From: Tenrec ecaudatus
Taxonomy: Eukaryota > Chordata > Mammalia > Afrosoricida > Tenrecidae
Length of the DNA: 64,000 nt
Direction of reading: 5' to 3'
Assembly: GCF_050624435.1 (NCBI RefSeq)
Contig: NC_134546.1
Location: 9,385,001-9,449,000 of the forward strand
In this document: piece by piece, positions 1 through 12,394 of the stretch
Layout of the letters: every line of letters begins with the position of its first letter
Numbering within the stretch: the first letter of the stretch is position 1
Notes under the pieces: generated by a model
Database searches by the model: none
The model's input: only the letters and a program-made list of their open reading frames with translations
What the model was told of the DNA's origin: nothing
Made by a program: the position numbers and the translations under genes

Positions 1-445
1 TTTCAATCACCTCATATGCATGTGAAAGCTGGACAGTGAAATAACTCAGACTGGTGAAGAATTGGTGCTTTTAAATTATGTTGTCAAGTAAGAAGCATTA
101 CATATACCATGGAATGCCCGAAGAATGAGCAAATCTTCCCTGAAATATGTGCAGCCAGAATTCTCCTTCGAAGCAAGGATAGTGAGACTTTGTCTCATGT
201 ACTTTGGACATGTTATCAGGAGGGACCAATCTCTGGAGAAGGGCATCATGCTTGGTATACAGTAAAGGGTCAACCAAAAAGAGGAAGACTGTCAATGAGA
301 TGGGTTGACACAGTGGCTGCTACAGTGGGCTCAGTCATAACAGTTGTGAAGAGGGCACAGCACTGGGTGGTGTTTCATTCTGTTTTACATGACTCCACAG
401 CACTTACCATCAACAAAACCCACAGATTCAACTAATCATTTATCC
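1..445 (+). mobile_element. RTE-clade LINE, 3' end of ORF2 (decayed)
   Basis: The plus strand resembles the C-terminal end of an RTE/BovB-type LINE reverse transcriptase ORF: a degenerate 'CxSWT'-like segment near position 25, then a stretch reading like HVLWTC...EGPISGEGHHAWY and RGRLSMRWVDTVAATVGS around 200-335. A second copy at 20225-20645 aligns over the same length and shares the 'RGRLS..W.DTVAAT.GS' segment. The reading frame is broken and the element is dead. Its 5' part lies outside the window. Afrotherian genomes carry an abundant RTE family of this kind; exact subfamily not determined. Confidence 0.75.
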
Positions 446-864
446 GTCATGTACATAAAAATAACAAGAAAAAGTTAAACTTTAAAAAACACTTTTTGCT
501 GTGAATTAGGTAGCGATTTGTAGAGCAGATGATGTTTTTTTACATTTAATAATTCATGCACATTTTGATTCGATTCATCCAGTGAAATTCTCTCAATGTG
601 TCATCACTTATTCCTGTTTCATGTTTCCATTCCGCTTCCTTTCCTAACCCTCTAATTATTGTCCATCGATAAATGCTTTTGACTTTAAATGCTCTGAATT
701 TATTCGAACTAAGAGGTACGTTTAATTCAAGACCTGAAGGATCACAAAGGGCCATAATCTTGGGGATCACACCAATTTCTCAAAAAGTACATATCTTGTT
801 AGTATTCTCCAACACACTCACATTCACTCAATGAAGGTAGAGGATGAATTCCAAAAAAACTCAC
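446..864. other. EHBP1 intronic sequence, unassigned
   Basis: AT-rich sequence without a recognised repeat or exon. An open frame on the minus strand (546-770) has no recognisable protein similarity and no splice context, so I treat it as chance. Confidence 0.4.
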
Positions 865-970
865 TGCCTTGGGAATGATGATGGCAGCATATGTACAAAT
901 GTGCTTGACACAGTGGATGGATGGATTATGATAAGAGCTGTACAAGCCCCTAATAAAATAATTTAAAGCA
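865..970 (+). mobile_element. L1-like LINE 3' end (short copy)
   Basis: This is the extreme 3' end of the dispersed LINE family seen at least six times in the window. Diagnostic parts are 'GAGAATGATG', 'TGTACAAATGTGCTTGACA', 'GATAAGAGCTGTACAAGCCCC' and the terminal AATAAAAT. It is 5'-truncated to about 100 bp. Compare 12395-12735 and 59235-59692 on the same strand. Confidence 0.75.
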
Positions 971-1064
971 CAAACAAAATTCACAGCCATTGAATTGGTG
1001 CTTCCTCACAGTGAACCTTTTGGACAGTGTAGAACCGCCTCGTGGGTTTCTGAGGCTAAAAATC

Positions 1065-1065
<1 letters not shown>

Positions 1066-1102
<37 letters not shown>
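1066..1102. repeat. (TG)n microsatellite
   Basis: About 18 uninterrupted TG units. It sits at the 3' (tail) end of the minus-strand LINE insertion, so it probably arose within or next to the poly(A) tail. Confidence 0.95.
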
Positions 1103-1104
<2 letters not shown>

Positions 1105-1893
1105 TTTATTTTAAAATAATTAAATCATTTTATTGGGGGCTTGTACAACTCTTATCACAATCCACACATACATCCATTGTATCAAGCACTTTTGTACATT
1201 TGTTTCCCTCATCATTCTCAAAACATTTGCTTTCTACTTGAGCCCTTGTTATCAGCTCCTCATTTTCTCCCTCCCTTCCCACTCCCCTCCCGTCCCCCAT
1301 AAGCCCTTGATAATTTATAAATTATTATTTTGTCATGTCTTACACCACCCAACGTCTCCCTTCACCCACATCTCTGCTGTCCGTCCCCCAAGGAGAAGGT
1401 TATATGTAGATCCTTGTAATCCGTTCCCCCTTTCTCCCTCACCTTCTCTCCACCCTTCCCATATTGCCCCTTTCACCACTGATCTTGAAGGGTTCATCTG
1501 TCCTGGACTCCCTATGTTTCCAGTTCCTATCTATACCAGTGTACATCCTCTGGTCAACCCGCATTTGTAAGGTAGAATTGGGATCATAATAGTGGGGGGA
1601 AGGGGGAAAGGAAGCATTCAAGAACTAGAGGAAAATTGGATGTCTCATCGTTGCTACACTGCACCCTGACTGGCTCTTCTCCTCCCCACAACCCCTCTGC
1701 AAGGGGATGTCCAATTGCCCACACTGCACTGGGTCCCCACTCTGCACTCCCCCTCATTCACAATGCTATGATTTTTTTGGTCTTTGATGCCTGATACCCA
1801 ATCCCTTCGACGCCTCGTGATCTCACAGGCTGGTGTGCTTCTTCCATGTGGGCTTTGCTGTTTCTCAGCTCGATGCCCATCTGTTTATCTTCA
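1067..1893 (-). mobile_element. L1-like LINE 3' end, inserted in a SINE, with 15-bp TSD
   Basis: Reads on the minus strand. Its 3' end lies at the left, where 'AATCATTTTATTGGGGGC' is the reverse complement of the family end. The poly(A) position is now a (TG)n tract (1066-1102) plus T-rich remnant. The body includes family landmarks such as GGTAGAATTGGGATCATAATAG and the CT-rich segments near 1250-1300. It is a 5'-truncated 3' UTR piece of about 0.8 kb flanked by perfect 15-bp duplications. Confidence 0.85.
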
Positions 1894-2010
1894 GAGGCTA
1901 AAAATCTTAATGAAAACAGAAAGCTTCATCATTGTCCCGGGGAGCAGCTAGTGGGCTTGAACTGCTGATGCTGTGGTTAACAATCCAACAATTAATCCAC
2001 TATACCAGAA

Positions 2011-3435
2011 GGTTTCCTAAGAAAGAGAAATAGCTTCAATAAAATAAGGAAATGAAGGGTTGTATTAGTTTGGGTTAGTTTTAACTTAATGAATGTATGC
2101 TTTAATATTAGTGGAATTGAAATTTCAAAATTGGGCTCTAATAATTTATTTACTTTAACATTTACTTTTAACATGTATTATAGTTTTGCAGTGTTTAGAA
2201 TTACTATTGAGTCCCATTGATAATGTTTCTGGAATTATATGTACATTAAGAAATTATTGTCAAACTTAAACTGTCTCAAAATGTGCATTAGAATTCCCGA
2301 GGAGTTTTCAAATTCCTAGCTTCCTTCCCCCTCTTTCCTCCCACCCTCACATTCTGATTAGTAGAAAGTTGAATCTGACAGTTGAACATTCCCTGAACCA
2401 GGTGGTGTACAGATTTACCCTTCAAGTACAGTGCTATAAAAACCATATCTGCACTGGTAATGGTTTGGCATAAAACACTATCCAACCCGAATATACTTAA
2501 GAGCCTCTCCCATTTTTCCCCATTGTTCTTGATATAAAACTCCTTCTAGATAGATAGGTATCTATTTTAACTTTGGGGGTGTAATTCATCCTTTCTCTCA
2601 TGGAAGTCATTGCACAGTATTAATTATTATGCAAAGAATTTACTAGTTTGAAAGAAACCTCAGCTTTGCCCATGCTGTAACTGTAACTGTACTATCTTCA
2701 GTGAAGTAAGTCAGCAGTTGTGGAGGAAATATGCCTGACGGCTATATTATCACACAGCCAGATCCCCAGATAAATTTGACTTCCTGCTGGAGAGAATGCG
2801 GCTGGCCTTCTGGATAGCAACTACACTGGCTGGTTTGCTGAAGTGTTGCCTTCCCGCCTGGGAAGCTGTTCTGGGATTCTCTCAGAGTCAGATTGCCAAA
2901 CAAACTGGGTTCCTCTTGTGCCTTTGGATAGAATTATTTTTCCACAATTTTCAAATTGTGAGTAACATGCTTCCTGTCAGGGTAAAGAGTAAGAATACAT
3001 GCATATTACTCATAATTAGCAACAAGGCTTATTTTGAAATGAAATTATAAAAGCTATTTTGGGCAATATTTTCTTTTTGGATTACAGAGTCATTCAACTT
3101 TAGGAGTCAGGGTAAACTGCAGTTAATTGTTCCTTGGCCTCAGTAAATGTTGTCTACATTACTATAAATAACAAGGTGTCTCCAAAGATGTTCTCGCCAA
3201 CCACATTAGGATGTGTATTCAGTATTTTAAAAGCGATTCCTTATTTCCTCATTTTCCCCAGCCATGTGTCTTACCAGAATATTCCTGGACCTACTTTAGA
3301 AATACACAAGATTGTTCTAACAAGCCTGGAGTACTTTGTAAAAAAAAAATTCAATTGTTCACAATTATTTAAAATTTTCTCATGGTTATTTTATATAATT
3401 GAGTATGCGAGCTGAATAGGGGTAAAAGAGAATAA
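2011..3435. other. EHBP1 intronic sequence, no feature recognised
   Basis: Unique-looking AT-rich sequence. Short open frames at 2796-3050 and 3134-3415 lack protein similarity that I recognise and are not flanked by convincing splice sites. Confidence 0.4.
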
Positions 3436-3439
3436 ATTT

Positions 3440-3715
3440 TACCTGCTCTGAACTTATTTACAACTGCCTCCAGGAAGCTTTCCTAGATCCCACCTCCCAG
3501 ATTATGCCCGCCCTCTCTTACCACAGTCACTTTAAAACTTGGTTAAAGCCGTGTCTCGGGATTATTTATGTGTACCTGCATGTGTCCCCATAGCTTGTAA
3601 AAAGCCCTGGACTCAAGGGCAGAGATGATGTCTTGTATTCACCTTTTCGCCACCCCAAGGACCTAACTGTGCTTTGCACATAAATGTCATTCAGAGTGGA
3701 ACATTTTTTAAAAAT
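3440..3715 (+). mobile_element. LINE L2 3' end
   Basis: Ancient L2 signature: 'CCTCCAGGAAGCTTTCCTAGATCCCACC' in two pieces, then 'CAAGGGCAGAGATGATGTCTTG' and 'TGCTTTGCACATAAATGTCATTCA', which match the usual L2 3' order (aggaagcc... / gagggcaggga... / gtgcctggcacata...). Highly diverged, as expected for an element predating placental radiation. Confidence 0.7.
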
Positions 3716-5342
3716 CCTGTCAGCCCACTCAGTGGCACTGTTTGACATCCAGGGATAAACAGTTCACGAGAAGGACTAGATTAAACATAATAAAACCAGC
3801 GCCAATTCTTTTGTTATTTTAGCACACACAAATAAAAAATCTAGTTGCTGACACTGACAATTACATAGGTAGTTAGCAAGTTTTTAATTTTTCATTGTTC
3901 TAGTTTTTTAGCATAATAATCAGAGGGTTTTCATGAGTTTGACATCTGGGCACCCTAAAAATATTGCTCAAAGATAATATATTTTATCATAAGGAGAACT
4001 GCTATAAATTAACATATTTAAGTAAAAACTACTCTTTCCTTCTGAATAGGCATCTTTCTTTAGGAATAAGTATTGTTTATACTGTTGAAAGATAACTGTA
4101 AGTATGCCAAAGATCATAGTAAAATATATGCATTTTCATGAAAATTTTTATTACATGTAGAGAAATATAAGACTTCAGAAGGAATTCAGTACATTTGTTA
4201 GGTTAGAATGAACAAATATTGAAAACTGAATCTCTGCATATATCAGAATCTCCTACACACTTCATTTGTAGACATTTAAATATTGTGTCTGTTCATAAGT
4301 CAAACTTCTCATCATCATCCTAGTTTGACTAAAGATTTAAGCTGAATTACGTGAGCAGCATTGAATACATTTCTTGCTCAGAAACACAAACAGCTAGCCA
4401 GGCTCTAAGTATATTATCAGGCAAGTTCTTTCAGAAACGTATTGCTAAAGAAGCTTAACATTAATTATTGTAACTTTGGGAAGATTACATCCACACTAGC
4501 CTTGTAAGAAGCAGCGTACACTTCTTGACCTCCAATGCGAGAGCTTTACGGCACAAGAATGGCGTTTTACCAACTTTAATGGGATAACCAGTATAATCTT
4601 TCAGCAGTGAGAGAAGAAAAAGTGCTTAGAGCATAATACGCTTCTGATTCTAATAGAGGCTGCCTGTTGTGTCTGTTGCAGTCATAAATCATTTGTTTCT
4701 TTTATTTTGGTTTTTGTTTTAATTATTTAAGAGGAAAAATTCTTTCATTAAAAAATAGCCAACCCCCCCCCCCCTTTTGCCCCGGTTGTTACTTTAATTT
4801 GCATGCCGATTTCTTTTGTGGTATGTAAGACTATACGCACACACATGCATATACACATACGTAATTTTATATGTTTGCCACAATTTTGAGATCACTGAAA
4901 TACATATATGCAAAGACAGTATGAATTTGAGCATTTCTATTCAGATAGTTTGGTTTATAATGCAGTTTCTTATTTCCCATTGGCAATCCTTCTGTGCCAT
5001 GTACAGTGTGGCTACCCTTACCCCCAACAACACTTAGCATATTATGCCAGAGAATGTCCAATATTGCAATTTGCCCAAATAAATACAAAGTACACGCTAT
5101 GGTTTCTCCATGTGTACTTAATTTAAAAGCTTATTGGTGATAATTTTCAGAATTGGGCTTTCTAAAATACAGAAATTCAGCAGGGTTTCAAGCACATCTC
5201 CATTGGCATAGTTCAGTGCATGACGTTGGGTGGATTATGATTAATTTTAATAGCTACATTAAAAAATACATCTAACATTCTTAATTAGAATAATCTCCAA
5301 AGCCAGTTAAATGTTTCAGAGACAAACAGTTTGATTAGCTAA
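3716..5342. other. EHBP1 intronic sequence
   Basis: AT-rich DNA without recognised genes. It contains a C-run at about 4765-4774 and a block around 4816-4925 with alternating purine/pyrimidine (TATA/ACAC) tracts. Nothing else can be supported. Confidence 0.4.
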
Positions 5343-5415
5343 CCTCAGAGGCGCCCCTCCCCTCCCCCACATGCGCAGTGGTCTCAGAGGCTCCCCGCCC
5401 CCACATGCGCAGTGC
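5343..5415. repeat. GC-rich tandem duplication with two NRF1-like cores
   Basis: Two adjacent imperfect copies (5344-5381 and 5383-5414) of a unit running CTCAGAGGC...CCC...ACATGCGCAGTG, separated by almost nothing. Each copy ends in ATGCGCAGTG, an NRF1-like core (TGCGCA at 5372-5377 and 5406-5411). The surroundings are AT-rich, so the CpG content is locally exceptional. Regulatory use is inference only. Confidence 0.55.
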
Positions 5416-6779
5416 TCCGCGGCTTGGGGTGAGCCTTTCAAGCAGTCCTAAACCATTGGATGAAAAGGGATTTTAGGAAGATTAGAAGAGGGGATGCTTT
5501 ATACGTTGTCCTAATCATGAGATATGCAGCATCTACAAAGTTTTACAAAGAAATGATCATTTAAATAAATTTTACTTTGGCTGTCTAGTTAGCATGAATT
5601 ACACGCTAAACATCCAGTGATAAGACTGCTTAATAAATGTATTCTTTTAATTGTGGAAACCAGCAAAAGTACATGCTGGGGTGGACTCACAAGTGCGATG
5701 GCAGATTAACATGCTCAAAGGGTCAGTGCTTTTTCCCAGGAAGCATGCTTTTGTTGTCTTCTCCCAGGGCGCCATGAAATTTTGGGAAATACATTCAGAA
5801 AGTTGAAATTGAATCAATAGATTGTGTTCTTGATTTTCTTTTTCCTAATTTACTTTATATTCCTATCTATTTTATACCCTCTTTCATCAAAAATTCTTAG
5901 TGTCAGTTATGTGTCTGTTTTGTTTTGTTTTGTTGTTAACTCATGAAATGATAGGGATCAGAAGGATTTACAACTTTCAATGTTATATAAATCACTGCTT
6001 TCTTATTTGATACCCAGTGTGCCTTAGTTCAACCCTTAGTTGACTTTTCAGTTTTCAGTGTCAAAGAGAAACAATGTTACTTATAGATTTAATTTTTCAC
6101 ATAATAACTAGAGTGCCAAATTCTTAACGTAATAAAGCAGAAATAAAAATATAAGCAATTAGATTGGAAAATTTGATTTAGTCTAACCAACTGCATGTTC
6201 AAATAATATGCTATACCTAACATTATGTGAAATTCTGTGACAGCTAATTTTAGATAAAATGTTCAGATGATAAGACCATTAAGACTAAAAAATTTTCCTC
6301 TGTGTAAATGCATGGTAAGGTGGCATTTGAAGTTCAAATAGCTTAATTGAGTTCCAAGGGGGAAAAGGTCTTTTAATTGGTCTATTGAAATGTTACCAGA
6401 AACAGATATACCGTGGAATAGACTTTATTGGCAGCAGCATGCACTAATGTCTGTATTCACGTGCAAAATTGTTCATTGGTACTTCATTTATTTTGGTATT
6501 GATATGCCTAGTCCATAGGGAAAATTGGTTTAATAGAAGAAATTGATGTGACTTGCTAGAACTCTAAAATGCGTGATGTTGTTTTTTCCCCAAGAGAATG
6601 CTGGGTACCGTAAATCCCAGGTGTATTTTCATTTGGGGAACTTCTCTTTTGGATAGTGGAATGCCACTGTCATTTTACGGTTTTATTCTCATTAAGATGT
6701 CCTGCTTGAACATCTTTTTACTGTATGGGTATACGTAAAACTTTTCTTACCTAAAGATTTCCAGAAGCCAAAGAAAAAA

Positions 6780-7001
6780 CTAGCAGAAGAATTTTTTTAA
6801 AAAAAAATATGCAAGGGGTGGAACCTGGATGGGATTGCTGATTGGATCTTCTTTAAATTGAAGGGCACATTCCACACCATTCTGGGTGATAGGTTTTGTT
6901 GGATAGCAGCGCTGATTGCATTAACAAGGGAAAACTGCTGAGAATGCGTATTTCAAAGGAATTTTAAGGTTTTCTTGAAGATGTCTTAGATGATTGATTT
7001 C
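6780..7001 (+). repeat. Left arm of a near-perfect inverted repeat
   Basis: This 222-bp arm is the reverse complement of 7587-7804. I aligned the arms base by base: apart from length differences in one A/T tract near the outer end, only two substitutions are visible (GCAAGGGG vs GCAAAGGG, and AGCGCTGATT vs AGCGCAGATT). The arms start with CTAGCAGAAGAA. The sequence is not a repeat family I recognise. Confidence 0.95.
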
Positions 7002-7586
7002 TTGTTGGTGCAGTTGTTATGAAACTTATTGAATACTGGTCTTATGCATTCGATACATGTAGTGCAATTTGTACTGTATACTTCTAAAAGTACTACTTTG
7101 TTCTACAATATTAGTGCCTTGTATTTATAAATGGTGGCAAATGGAAGACGCTAAGAAATCTTCTAGTCTAGACTCTATTTCATTGATAGGAACACTGAGG
7201 CCCAGAGGATGGTCCCGGGTTCCATCTTCTAACTCCCTGTCTTGTGTGATTTCCTTCCCATAGGCCTGCCACTTGCTATACACTAGACACACACACACAC
7301 ACGCACAAATGTGTAAATGTTTAGAAAAACATTCTAGATTTTTTTAAAGAGATGTTTCTAAAATGATACTGGATTATTTGCTTACTGTATGCACAGCTAA
7401 ATAAAGTCCTAATGTGAATCTTCTAAATAAGACAAAAATGTGTCTTTCTTATTTCACATAGATGAAACCCATTGTAGTTTAATTCTGAATAATGCAGAAC
7501 CAAAAATATTCCCTATCATTAAAAATGTGTATCCTAAAAATTCCTTTAAGAGAAAATAGCAAATTTTAACAGACTCATTGCCACTA
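7002..7586. other. Spacer of the inverted repeat
   Basis: 585 bp between the two arms. It holds a possible MIR fragment (about 7165-7265) and a (CA)n tract (7288-7305). No gene recognised. Confidence 0.6.
7165..7265 (+). mobile_element. MIR fragment (possible)
   Basis: 'GATAGGAACACTGAGGCCCAGAGGA' (in two parts) resembles the conserved MIR core 'gatgaggaaactgaggcccagaga'; the sequence after it matches less well. Confidence 0.45.
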
Positions 7587-7804
7587 GAAATCAATCATCT
7601 AAGACATCTTCAAGAAAACCTTAAAATTCCTTTGAAATACGCATTCTCAGCAGTTTTCCCTTGTTAATGCAATCTGCGCTGCTATCCAACAAAACCTATC
7701 ACCCAGAATGGTGTGGAATGTGCCCTTCAATTTAAAGAAGATCCAATCAGCAATCCCATCCAGGTTCCACCCTTTGCATATATTTTTTTAATTTCTTCTG
7801 CTAG
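7587..7804 (-). repeat. Right arm of a near-perfect inverted repeat
   Basis: Reverse-complement partner of 6780-7001, ending in CTTCTGCTAG. See the left arm for the alignment. Because EHBP1 transcription crosses both arms, the pre-mRNA could fold into a duplex of about 200 bp. Confidence 0.95.
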
Positions 7805-10800
7805 GTTCCAGTGGGCTTCAGGTGTTTTCTTTTCATTCTTGCTGTTTTTCTTAATAGATGGTCATAGATTGTTAAAATATTGTGAGAAATAATTATATTA
7901 GTCTTGCACAAAAATCACCTAGTAAGATTTCCCCCCCACTTATTTTTTAAGTACATATGTACACAGTCCCTAGCTAGGGTAATCAAAGCCTTAGACTACA
8001 TCACTGTACCAATATGCAAATGTATTTACATAGGAATAAGTCTAGGTTCTCTTAAAGAGGGCAATGGAATTGAAAATTGGGGCTAACAAATAAATGAAAG
8101 TTTCTCTAAATCCACTGGATAATAGAGGCAGTGTTAAGGCTAACCATAGTGTTGAACCAAACAGAGGGATTACTCCTGGGTTTTGCATCAGTTCTTCTCT
8201 GCTGGGTGGCCTCACTTGTCAAAAAAAAAAAAAAAAGTTTAACAGACAAACATTCACATGGACACACTGAGGAAAGAAGTATGCTTAATTCCATCAAAGC
8301 TGGAAAAAAATCAGTCATTAATTTATTCTAACTACAATTGTTGGTCATTTGTGAAAAGCATCTGGCCTTGAAGTCATAGGAACCTAAACCCCAGTGCAGT
8401 GGAAACGCTCATGCAGAAGCTCCAGTCTGGTGTGATGTAGAAGAATCGTGTTAGAGTGCGCACAACTGCAGCGACCAGCTGCATTTATTTACCTAGGAAC
8501 ATGGTAGCTCCACTTAGTTTGGGGATTTGGGGAATGTTATAAACGTGCTTAAAATTTTTCTTTTAATTGTTCATTACAGATTTTAAAAGCGCTTTTTTTT
8601 AACATGTCATTTCATGGTTGTTTAACAGAGTGATATTTTAGCAATCTTAGTATTACCAGCCAGAAATGGTTTCTAATGAAATATAAATTCATAATAGAAA
8701 ATATATTTTAAAAAAGGTTTCAGGAGAGACAGTCCCTATTTTCCATATGGCTAACTAATTGTTAAGATATTTGTTTTAAAGCTGGATTTAGACACTCCTG
8801 ACTGCTCTCTAATTTGATATAGCTGGTTCCAGTGATTTTATTCAAGAAACTTTGGTAGGAGAATGCAGTGAAGGAGATAAAGAATTTTGCAGGTTTGCTC
8901 ATATTACAAAGTATAGAGCTAGTTCAGTCTTTATTACTGTCATGATAATTTTACAATGTTAAATTTAGCAGTCGAGCAATACAGTGTTGGGATATATTTA
9001 AATATAAGTCAAAGCTTTAAGTTAGTCAAGTTTCAAGTTCTAACACTAAATGAATAGACTCTTAACTATAACCACAAAATTATACAAAAGAGGATTTTTC
9101 CCATTTTTATTCCTTTAAAATAAGCTTTTTAAATTATTGAAGAAGGGCTTACAAAAGTCCTTATGGAATGAAAACAATAGAGGTCAAATTAGAACTAAAT
9201 AAAAATGGCAACATAAGAGTTGGAATCAATGGTTGTGGGTTAATATAATCTCAATAGTTAATATATGAAAGTGTTCCCTCCCTTCATAGATATACTACCT
9301 AGTGTAGTAGATTTTTACAATGAAAATAAATCAAGCGTGATAGAACCAAATGCTACTATGTCAAAGAGTTCATATAGAAATGATCCATTTTCGTACTGAT
9401 AAACTACTTTCACCACATCACCCACCAACTGTCTCACTCACCACCACCCTTTAGCATCTTTGGATAGTTAGAAATTAAGTATGATTCTAAACACTTCTTC
9501 ACATACTTCAAACACCTCAGTTATGTTTGATTCCAAGTAAAATAGTGATAGTGATAATACAAAGGCCCCTTTACAATAAAAGGTCAAATATTAATCCTTA
9601 GTTTAAATATATATTTCACTTATGCTTAAACATTATTGTAGCAAGATTAACCATGTTTTAAAATATATATACTTAAAATAAATCTTCAGATTTATAGGCT
9701 GTATGTAGACGTCATGTGTAAGCACTGTCTAGCCCTCATTTCAGAAGTCCTGGTGTCCAAAGTACTGTTAGGATGAGAGGTGAGAGGGAAATCACTTGTA
9801 AAAGCTTGTGAGATATAATGTTTGAAATGGTTCTTTGAGAATGTGCAGATTATGGCTTGCTTAGGGACTCCTTCCAGCTCTGTGGGAAAATGAGCTGTTG
9901 ACATTCTTTTGGGTCATCATCCGAGATAGGAGGGCAACCACAGGATTTAGTAGATAAATTCATCCCCAAAGGCCTTCATCCATTTCGTTGCAACTTGGAA
10001 ACATTCGTGTTGAATAGTAGCATTAATGTAGTCCATTTAGCTCTTCAAAGTGAGTCTTATGTAAAAAAGGAAGAAAGAAAAAGAAAGCGGGAGAGAGACA
10101 AAAAGATGATGTAGAAAACAAATGACTTAGGGTAATAATTCATTTAAGTCTGTGAAGAGGTATTCATTATTTACATAATTCTAAATCACAAATATTTCCC
10201 CCTTTACATGTTTCAAAAACTGTAAATTGAGTCTTCTGTATTAAGCAATAAGCTGTTGAGTTGTAGCCAACTGAGTGACCCCTATGTGCTAATTTTAGCT
10301 ATGACAAAGACTAGAATGCAAATTAGTGTTTTCATTGTGTTTGGAAAGGAATGACAACATCTTAAAAGACTGAAAAGAATATAATTTAGGTTCTGACTTT
10401 CTCTGGATTTTGTGATTCAGGCAAAAGGAAAACATAAAGCTAGGACAGGACATTGAAGTTATATACTAAGATTCACACACATGTCCTTTCTTATAAATAG
10501 TGGGGAAAAAAACAACAAAACTTTTTGACTCAAACTGGAATGATAGTATATAAAGCTGAATGTGCAGGAAAGGTTCCCATAATGCATTGTGCAAACCTAG
10601 AGCTAACAAATACCCTGCTGCTTTGAAACCCCCCCAAAAGACAAAAGCACAATGAAATAGAAAGCTTACCACCGGTAGCTTTCAAAACGACAAACTAGGC
10701 AAACTATACATCTCCACCACTCCAATTTTGTCAGAATGCTAATGAGCTTGCTCTGATCTTTACTCGGCTTCCCGTGTTTTCTACATCTTCAAGGACCACA

Positions 10801-12394
10801 TGGCGCTAGCAAAATAAAGACAACTAAATGAGAATTTCGAATGCTTTTTGTGTTAGGACCTGGTGCTTTTCAGTGGACGCACTCGTTGAATATTCTCAAC
10901 TTAAAAGAGTACAACAGGGGGTTGGGTATGAACTTTTTAACGGGGAAATTTGTACAAAAGTAAATTAGTGAGATGAGGAAAATATGAGAAAATTTTCTGA
11001 TTAATTTCCACTCCATAATATCAATGACACCTTCAGCCCCACTCATACTCTTCTAACAAGAGATGCTGATAAAAGATGAATGATTCTGTGTTGTTCACAG
11101 TGAATGTTTAGTGGTTTTTTAATAGCAGCATTCTACATAAAAGGCACCAGGAAGTACTCCGCATTAGCAGTTGAGCTCACTAGTTAATAGGATGATGTCT
11201 TTTAGCTTTTGTCACAAGATTATTAGAAAGGACGGGTCTCTGTTCACATCGTTGCACAGTTTGGAGTGCCTGTTGAGTAGGAGTTCTAAGGTACAGGTTT
11301 CTCAGTATTGTTTCTCATGTAAAGCAAAAAGCCTTTAATGCAACACCTTTCTCCTTTTACCAGGTGATTTTGTTATTGATCTCTAATCTGCCCCTTTAGC
11401 TGTATTAAATGCTTGAAGTGTTCTGCTTTTCATTGTAGCCTTGATGTGTCTATAAATTAACATTAAAACAGACATCTATAGAGAGCATTAGATTCTGATT
11501 TAGAAGATGACAGATTAGTGTGTTTTTGTGGTTTGGGGACAGGAAAACAACCTAAAGTTCACATTGCCCAAGTAAATACTGTCAAAATATACTCTTTGAT
11601 AAAGATATATTTTTATGAGGTTTTAATTATATATATTTATTTATTTTAAGCATATATTTTTCACTAGATCTCTTTTCTCCAGCAATTACCGAATGCTTCC
11701 TAGGAGATGAGAGTAGCAACTTCATCTCACATCATACCACTCTCTAGAAAGGGAAAACTGAAAACCCAGTGCATACATTCTTTGATGTAGAAAGATTTAT
11801 ACATCCAGAATTGGACTGGTTCCACTCAACTAGTAAATGAGCAGGAAAGGAAGAAAGGGAAGTTTGAAGTAATGAAGCTAAGTTTTCTGTGGAGAAAAAC
11901 TAGGGTACTAGCTCTCTCATTTAACATATATTTTGCTACCTCTGTGTACTATTTTTAGAATGTCCTGCGATCTTAAGAAATATATTTTTGTAGATTGTTT
12001 GTTTTTACCTAGCCTACAATATTGCCTTTTAGAGTATTGTAATTTATTCATCCTCTTACAAAATAAAGGGGAAGAAAACCTTACAGTAATAGAAATAAAA
12101 GGCATAACTTTATCTTCTAAATATAATCAGCATTTTCCCTTAAAATCCAGTTAATCTATGTTCGCAATCATGTACTGCAATATCTACAAGCTTCTTCGAG
12201 TGTGGGTCGAGAGGAACATTCCTGCGGGCAGACAGCTCCATTTGGTAGGGACTCTGTTTTGGTAGACGTGTGCCTATTTTCATACAGTGACAATGAGAAA
12301 AGGGGCTGGGTCATTAAAATATATCCATTAAATGATATATCGATTTTAGCACTTTAGTCACAAAATTAAAAAGAACGTCAGATTTGTCATTAAT
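7805..12394. other. EHBP1 intronic sequence, no gene recognised
   Basis: Mostly unique AT-rich sequence, with a poly(A) tract near 8221-8236 and a purine-rich tract near 10065-10100. No exon with splice signals and protein similarity was found. Short open frames in this stretch look random. Confidence 0.4.

Larger units (their letters stand above)
1018..2010 (-). mobile_element. tRNA-like SINE (afrotherian type) split by an L1-like insertion
   Basis: The outer pieces 1018-1066 and 1894-2010 form one minus-strand SINE: it contains the reverse complement of '...GCAGTTCAAGCCCACTAGCTGCTCC...' and '...TTAACCACAGCATC...'. The LINE copy at 1067-1893 interrupts it. The 15 bases GAGGCTAAAAATCTT occur at both 1052-1066 and 1894-1908, exactly as expected for a target-site duplication. 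The SINE is therefore older than the LINE insertion. Confidence 0.8.

Noticed and set aside
1133-1570. 145-codon plus-strand frame
   Set aside because: Lies within the reverse complement of an L1-like 3' UTR; the same pseudo-frame recurs in other copies (12390-12743 minus, 58035-58247 plus).
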